Shown here in pieces: positions 59,513-64,000 of a DNA stretch of 64,000 nt (position 1 is its first letter; every line of letters starts with the position of its first letter). The position numbers and the translations under genes are program-made. Below the pieces are notes generated by a model that was given only the letters and a program-made list of their open reading frames with translations, was not told the origin of the DNA and ran no database searches. Source of the stretch: Batillaria attramentaria (taxonomy: Eukaryota > Mollusca > Gastropoda > Batillariidae); contig JACVVK020000035.1 of NCBI GenBank assembly GCA_018292915.2, forward strand, positions 2,658,501 through 2,722,500, written 5' to 3'.

Positions 59513-62500
59513 ATGGCTGCAAAGGTCTCGGTAAGTCAATAGAGAAGTTTAGTAGCACGGGAGTATTTGACTTTGTTCGTCTTTCGTTTCGTTTGTTCGA
59601 ATTCTGCGGCAGAACTCTATGATTAATCAAATCAAAAGTAAGATTGATATGATTGCTTCATTCAAATATCCTGATACTTACAGCCGCAAAGCCCGGACAA
59701 AACGTATTTCGTGCGTGATTCTAAAGTTCATTACTGTTAAGCGGTGCCGGATGGTAGAACGTAGGACTTTCAATGCTAGGGTCGTGAGTTCGAATCCCGG
59801 CTGGGGGCCACATCTTTTGTGCTGGCCTTTTTCTCCTTGATATCACCCACACGTGGGTGAAAGGACGTTAAACTCCCAAACTCCCATCCATCCACTCTTC
59901 ACAGCGGCTTGTGTTTGAAGCCTTGGTGAGATTTTGGACAGCGAGTTTGAAACAGACAATAAAGTATTTGAATTTGAATTGAAAGACGTTATTTGCATAT
60001 TTACTAGCATGTTTACTAGGTTTACTAACATGTTTACTAGGTTTAACTAGCATTTTTACTATGTTTACTAGTTTTCACAGAGGCCACCTTCTGATTTGAG
60101 ATTTTGAGATTTTTGACAGCGAGAGAAAAAGAGAGAAACTTAAAAAAAAAAACAAAAAAAAAAACTTTTTTTTTTGAGGTGGCGTCTGGTCTTCAGCAGC
60201 GAGTGTTAGTTAAAGTGATTTTCCTTTTCTTGTAATCTGAATGTGCATTTTTTGGGACAAATCGTGTGCACATACATAGGTACAGAAATGCACCGCAAAA
60301 ATGAGCCAGTAGGTTTCTGATGGGTACACTCATTAAGAGTATATGCACGCATGAGTGAAGGATTTGATGCAGACTCAGTGTGTCGTTTACTGCTTCTTCT
60401 GCAGCTTTTCCTGGCTGCACTTGTTGTGGGATTCACCATCACAGCTGCCACCCCTTTTGGAGAGGAGTCGGAACGTATCATCGAGGTACTCTATCAATCT
60501 ATCTTCGTCTCTGTCTCTGTCTTTCTTGCCCTCCCTCTGTCTCTGTCTCTCTCTCTCTTTACGTTCTTTACATTTTCCTTGTTAAAAGCGGCAAGCTTGA
60601 AAACTCGTCTTAAAAACCACAAATTTCTACCGTTTTCAGATAAAGGTATTTCAATTTCTGTCTGTCTGTCTCTGTCTCTCATAGGTTATGTCTTTATTTC
60701 CTTGATGACTTTCAGCTCTTTCTCCGTTGCTTTCCTTATTTTTTTTCATTCATAGAACTTTTATAAGTTACGTACTTCATTTATGATCACCTAGTGCGAA
60801 GGGTGAGGCTGAAGGGGAATAACTCTGTGAAGTTGGAACATCATGTATGTGTGACTATATTATTTGGGCAATTCTTACATGAAGATGCCACCAGAAGGGC
60901 AATACGTTCATTCCTCGTTCATTCCCAGGAAACTGACCTGGTTGTCAACGGAGATTTGGTGCACGAGCAGCGCGAAACAGACGGCTCCTGTCGCCAAGTG
61001 AAGAACACAGCCACTCTCTCCGATGGCTCATCGAGTATTTCATACGAGGATTTCGAGGCGGTGAGTAGTCTGTCGTGGGATGGGTACTGTACTGAAATAT
61101 TTATCCTAGAGGCTGTTCACACTACAACCCGGGTTGAGGGTATGTGGGTGGGTGTTTTGGGGTTTAACGTCCTTTTCCACCACATAGGGTGATATCAAAG
61201 ACGGGGCAACGATGAAAAAGCCAGCACAAATATTTGGCCCCAGCCGGGATCGAACTCACGACCCGAGCATTAGAAGTCCAATGCTCTACCATTCGACCAC
61301 CCCGGCACCCCGCAACCCGAGTTGAATCTAAGTTTTCCTCGACTCGAGCAGGACTCGGGTCAATAGCGTCTACACTACATTCTCTGCAAGTCTAACCCTG
61401 ACAATGACATAGGACAACTTACGTCATACACGCCGTCATGACGCCAGGTATATGTTTAGATCTGAAATGCGAGTTGGTCCTGGACCCGTGTTCCAGTGAC
61501 CCTGGTCGGTAGCAGGGTTCAGCCCGGGTCGCTTTTAACCCGGGTTGGTTAAATGGGGTGAGCGGTGGTCTAATAGGCAGCGCGTCGGATTTAACCTCTG
61601 CGTTACTGAACGGCCGTCACCAGTGTCATGGCGATGAAGCGTGGGTTCGATCCCAGGTCGAGCTTGTGATACGTGATATCGGTTTTTCCTGGCTGCCGGG
61701 CTGCTCATCGGGGGGTTTCTCTCCGGGTAATCCGGCTTTCCTCCCCCATCAAAATGTAAAAAAAAAATATGATAGGTATTGGGTGGCGCTGCACCGCGGC
61801 GACGTGCTTCCCCCCCGGGAAGTAGCCCGAATTTCCCGAAAGGGATAATACAGTAGTAAAAATAAAACAAAACAAAAATGTAAACGCACCAACCCGGACA
61901 CAACCCAGTAAAATTGGCTGGTGTAAACAACTCCATATTGTCCTTCTGTCGTCATTATCAGTTCCGTTGTTATCATGTCGTATGTTGCTTCGGCCCGTTC
62001 ATATCCTTCCTTTGCCTTTTGTGGTCGGTTCTGATGTATTCTGTATTTCACTTGAACACTAATGATAACCAGAACCAACCTAAGTTTTGGCTTTAAAGTT
62101 CGTCTGATTACTGTCAACTGATTTTTCGGAGGTTGCAATTGTTGAAACTGGCGGTTTTTTTTTGTCTCCGTATCACTCTAGGTGTTGTGAGCGTTTACAC
62201 TTGATTATTTAAAAAAAAATGATGGATATTTCTGTATACCTTGATTACTTTGTATGGCTGGCAGCCTCTGTTGTAGTACGATAAGTGACCTCCACTAAGT
62301 CTGATGATGTCTTTTGCAGGGTCTGGAGCTCGTAACGATCTCTAACGACACTGGCACGTGCTTCGTGAAGGAGATATCTCAGGACAAGAAGGACGAAGCA
62401 GAGACTTGCAAGAATGGCAGAGTACAGAGAAGTGTGAGTGTGGCTCGTCTTTTGCTGTTCTGTTGTTGAAACGCACTTGGTGCAGTGGATGTACGGTTTT

Positions 62501-62874
62501 GGTGCTGGCATGTAATTGTGTGCCCAACATGTGACGCCACTTTATTGTGGTGCTTTGAGCGTCACAGCTGTGCCACTCAGCCCCCCTCCCCCCCCCCCCG
62601 CCCTCTTTCCCATCATTTTTTGTTTGTTTGCTGTGCTGGGAACTGTTAGAACTAGCGATCACTCTTACCATACACTCACAGTTCTCTCCCTTGCAGCATC
62701 CACTTACCTATTGGCTCCTTTTGAGTTATCTATGAACACATTACAATCACGTAAGGGCGAACGGAGGGTCAGATCAGCAATTTAAATTTGGGAATTTAGA
62801 ACTGGCTTTCTTCTGTGTAACTCACATCCCGTCATATTGTGGTTATCGTTGTTCATGAAGACATCGAAGACGGT

Positions 62875-62905
<31 letters not shown>

Positions 62906-63073
62906 AGGAAGACCAGCCAGACCAAGAGGAGGAGGACCTGGTTGAAGGACCGGAAGTATCCGCAGAAGACCTGTCTCCCAGGCTGAGGGCACTGTGTGAG
63001 GGAAGGAAAATCGTCAGAATGGTGCCTGCCAACACAACTCAACAATCCGACGACACCGGAAGTGACGTAGATG
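59513..63073 (+). CDS. Secreted BRICHOS-domain proprotein (3' end beyond window)
   Basis: Five exons with matching phases: 59513-59530 (MAAKVS), 60405-60485, 60929-61060, 62320-62433, 62908-63073 (ends one base into a codon, donor gtaagc). They give 170 aa so far. Residues 1-22 form a signal peptide (short basic start, then LFLAALVVGFTITAA). BRICHOS features follow: a NG-containing strand, YEDFEAGLELVTI resembling the conserved DFxxGxxxx strand, TGTCFVKEI (first conserved Cys with an aromatic after it), an acidic insert, and LSPRLRALCEG (second conserved Cys; compare the LC near the end of proSP-C BRICHOS). BRICHOS domains act as intramolecular chaperones for an aggregation-prone segment. The signal peptide, rather than a long type II membrane anchor, recalls the annelid antimicrobial-peptide precursors. 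The client region would lie in exons past the window. The last acceptor sits in a (GAT)n run. Family call is likely, not certain. Confidence 0.7.
59738..59893 (+). repeat. SINE-C copy in BRICHOS intron 1
   Basis: gccggatggtagaacgtagg, gagttcgaatcccggctggg (box B), gatatcacccacacgtgg, ggacgttaaactcccaaac. Confidence 0.9.
61135..61310 (-). repeat. SINE-C copy in BRICHOS intron 3
   Basis: gtttaacgtccttttccacc to ctctaccattcgaccacccc, reverse of the family. Confidence 0.92.
61552..61872 (+). repeat. SINE-A reference copy in BRICHOS intron 3
   Basis: Head ggtggtctaataggcagcgc, box B ggttcgatccc at 61644-61654, body ctctccgggtaatccggc, tail gggataatacagtag then A-rich. Confidence 0.9.
62715..62812 (-). 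repeat. SINE-B fragment
   Basis: atgaacacattacaatcac, ggtcagatcagcaatttaaa and gggaatttagaac are internal SINE-B blocks in reverse. Confidence 0.7.
62878..62906 (+). repeat. (GAT)n tract forming the BRICHOS exon 5 acceptor
   Basis: About nine GAT units run directly into the acceptor gatag|gaag at 62908. There is no pyrimidine tract in the last 25 bases of the intron. Confidence 0.8.
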
Positions 63074-63116
63074 GTAAGCGACGCTTTATAATCTTGGCTT
63101 CACCTTGAAAATCAAA

Positions 63117-63178
63117 CAAATAAACAAACAAACAAACAAATAAACAAACAAACAAACAAACAAACAAACAAACAAACA
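63117..63178. repeat. (CAAA)n microsatellite
   Basis: caaacaaataaacaaac units directly after the last visible BRICHOS exon. Confidence 0.93.
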
Positions 63179-63227
63179 TCCTTTTCCTCACCATGTAAAA
63201 GCGATACTCGCTTCAAAGACGAGACAC

Positions 63228-63362
63228 CAAGGGGGTGGGTGGGTAAGTATTTGGGGGTTTAACGTCCTTTTCCACCACGTGAGGGTGATATGAAAGACGA
63301 TTCGAACTCACGACCCGAGCATTGAGAATCCAACGCTCTACCATTTGTCTATACCGACTCCC
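63228..63362 (-). repeat. SINE-C copy, internally deleted
   Basis: gtttaacgtccttttccacc joined to gatatgaaagac, then ttcgaactcacgacccgag and caacgctctaccatttg. Confidence 0.88.
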
Positions 63363-63532
63363 CGATGGGACAACAAAGGGGGAAAAGAACGCCTGTGTGT
63401 GAACCAAGAATCGAGGGTTGGCTTGCACATGCAGCGATCGCCCCCTCCCCTCTCCCCCCTCCCCCCCCCCCCCCCGGGCGAAAGCGAAAAATGCTGTGGT
63501 TGAAATTTTCCTTTGTTGCTGTGGTTGTCGCT

Positions 63533-63534
63533 GT

Positions 63535-63570
<36 letters not shown>

Positions 63571-63760
63571 TGTATTGATATAGGCGCTTTACCCCAAATA
63601 TTTGGCTCAGAGCACCGCGAGCTAAACCCAACATGCACGCTCAAGTGAATCACACGCATTCTCTTACGCACTGGACATGAACACATCACAATCACTTGGT
63701 GCGAAGGGCGAGCTGAGCAATTTAAGTTTTGGAATTTTTTTTGAATTTTTTGCATTGATT
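63533..63760 (-). repeat. SINE-B copy lacking its head
   Basis: (ATA)n, gtattgatataggcgcttta, gtgcgaagggcgagctgagc, ggaatttttt. Truncated before the tRNA-like head. Confidence 0.88.
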
Positions 63761-63921
63761 TTTGAATTTTGTCGCTGTTGCTTTTGTTGTGCGACGAGGG
63801 CTACCTCAGCACCACTTAAGTCCCAGTCAATACAGACCTGTTTTTTTTTATTGTTCTATTTTTCTGACTCTTTCCGTGTCTTATTGTTCTTTTTTTCTGA
63901 CTCTTTCCGTGTCTTACCTGG

Positions 63922-64000
63922 GGCGGTCGGTGGTGTAGTGGTTAAGACTACCACCACTGCGAGGGGTCAGGTTCGAGCGTCCTTGGGGCCTCGAATGTTT
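63922..64000 (+). repeat. tRNA-like SINE head cut by the window end
   Basis: ggtcggtggtgtagtggtta (box A region) and caggttcgagcgtcc (box B region); resembles the SINE-B/D head. Confidence 0.75.

Overview
This is a gene-sparse, repeat-rich metazoan nuclear window. Its spliced genes have GT-AG introns, long dinucleotide arrays, tRNA-derived SINEs and many terminal-inverted-repeat (TIR) elements. Gene content and repeat style suggest a lophotrochozoan, most likely a mollusc; that is inference. There is no rRNA gene, free-standing tRNA gene, CRISPR array or bacterial operon.

Five gene models can be read. (1) A clarin-like tetraspan protein (+; exons 9977-10159 and 12666-12931; N-terminal exon unresolved), followed by AT-rich 3'UTR or intergenic DNA to about 18.6 kb. 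(2) A divergent Cys-loop/nicotinic-type receptor subunit (+; 20983-21942 joined to 23224-23751; 495 aa). Its only visible intron carries duplicated donor and acceptor junctions. (3) A CDC25 phosphatase (-; 36417 down to 25807) with ten recognisable coding exons. (4) A KAT7/HBO1-type MYST histone acetyltransferase (+; 36876-46618), head-to-head with cdc25 across about 460 bp; its catalytic-core exons contain several frame breaks. (5) A secreted BRICHOS-domain proprotein (+; 59513-63073, running off the window).

Layout: 1-9.9 kb is repeats, including a 1.1-kb element packed with nuclear-receptor-type half sites. 9.9-18.7 kb is clarin and its tail. 18.7-25 kb is the receptor, bracketed by two direct repeats. 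25-36.4 kb is cdc25 and 36.9-46.6 kb is KAT7. 46.6-59 kb is transposon and microsatellite DNA without a recognised gene. 59.5-64 kb is the BRICHOS gene with SINEs in its introns.

The clearest cross-gene pattern is short tandem duplication across intron/exon junctions: the receptor donor (2 copies), receptor acceptor (6 copies), a cdc25 acceptor (2) and a KAT7 acceptor (2). Several create adjacent AG|GT sites. cdc25 and KAT7 both belong to cell-cycle/replication biology and share an intergenic promoter region containing an ETS-type CCGGAAGTG motif. The other genes show no functional link to each other.
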